Part shown: one piece after another, positions 5,942-5,987 of the stretch
How positions within the stretch are numbered: position 1 is the stretch's first letter
Layout: each line of letters begins with the position of its first letter
From: Nitrospira lenta
GTDB taxonomy: Bacteria > Nitrospirota > Nitrospiria > Nitrospirales > Nitrospiraceae
Assembly: GCA_945906715.1 (NCBI GenBank)
Contig: CAMDRK010000169.1
Span: 1 to 5,987, forward strand
DNA: 5,987 nucleotides
Direction: 5' to 3'
The notes under the pieces: model-generated
Database searches by the model: none
What the model saw: the letters and a program-made list of their open reading frames with translations, nothing else
What the model was told of the DNA's origin: nothing
Made by a program: the position numbers and the translations under genes

Positions 5942-5981
5942 GTCGAAAAGTCGTCAAGTCATCATGTCGTAAAGTCCATAT
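5942..5981. repeat. Degenerate 8-bp tandem repeat anchored on GTC
   Basis: Five consecutive octamers start with GTC: GTCGAAAA, GTCGTCAA, GTCATCAT, GTCGTAAA and GTCCATAT, giving roughly GTCRTMAA. The array begins 2 bp after the FKBP stop codon and loses its GTC phase at 5982, near the window edge. Coding origin is unlikely because the period is not a multiple of three and it lies after a stop. It is too short and degenerate for a CRISPR array. It may be a remnant of a genome-wide intergenic repeat family. Confidence 0.5.
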
Positions 5982-5987
5982 TCTGAG

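Noticed and set aside
5942..5981. CRISPR array or binding-site iterons of a replication origin
   Set aside because: Units are only 8 bp, degenerate and without spacers; there is no cas, rep or dnaA-type gene or DnaA box nearby.

Overview
The window reads as a compact stretch of a free-living Gram-negative bacterial chromosome, with all genes on the + strand. A lipoprotein, a Sec-type signal peptide, moderate-to-high GC and short intergenic gaps fit a diderm with environmental habits. A Nitrospirota (Nitrospira-like) or proteobacterial source is my best guess from the gene mix and protein style, but nothing here proves it. I see no transposase, integrase, phage gene, CRISPR array, tRNA or rRNA.

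Layout. (1) Positions 2-403 hold the 3' part of a small lipoprotein gene with a BamE/SmpA-like look; its true start probably lies left of the window. (2) Positions 404-459 hold a good sigma70-type promoter whose predicted start site falls on the A of the next ATG. (3) Positions 460 to 3897 form a tight three-gene run: a LOG-family (TIGR00730) nucleotide phosphoribohydrolase-like protein, a metallo-beta-lactamase/beta-CASP RNase (COG1236 type) joined to it by a 4-bp ATGA overlap, and a secreted P1-family (DmpA/BapA-like) self-processing aminopeptidase that overlaps the RNase gene. (4) A 99-bp pyrimidine-rich leader precedes a 75-aa orphan protein with a strong ribosome binding site, followed after 34 bp by a stand-alone FIST-domain protein (414 aa). 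(5) A 64-bp gap with inverted repeats precedes a 123-aa cytoplasmic FKBP-type prolyl isomerase. (6) The last 48 bp are non-coding and carry a degenerate 8-bp tandem repeat.

How the genes may work together. The LOG and beta-CASP genes make the most suggestive pair. A beta-CASP nuclease can yield 5'-nucleoside monophosphates from RNA, and LOG/PpnN-type enzymes cleave nucleoside monophosphates to free base and ribose 5-phosphate. A coupled RNA-to-base route, possibly including tRNA-derived modified adenines, is therefore a testable inference. The P1 peptidase works outside the cytoplasm, so its link may be only co-transcription. FIST domains are predicted small-ligand sensors; this one has no attached output domain, and the co-encoded 75-aa protein is a candidate partner. 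The FKBP gene has its own strong ribosome binding site and looks like a housekeeping folding factor.
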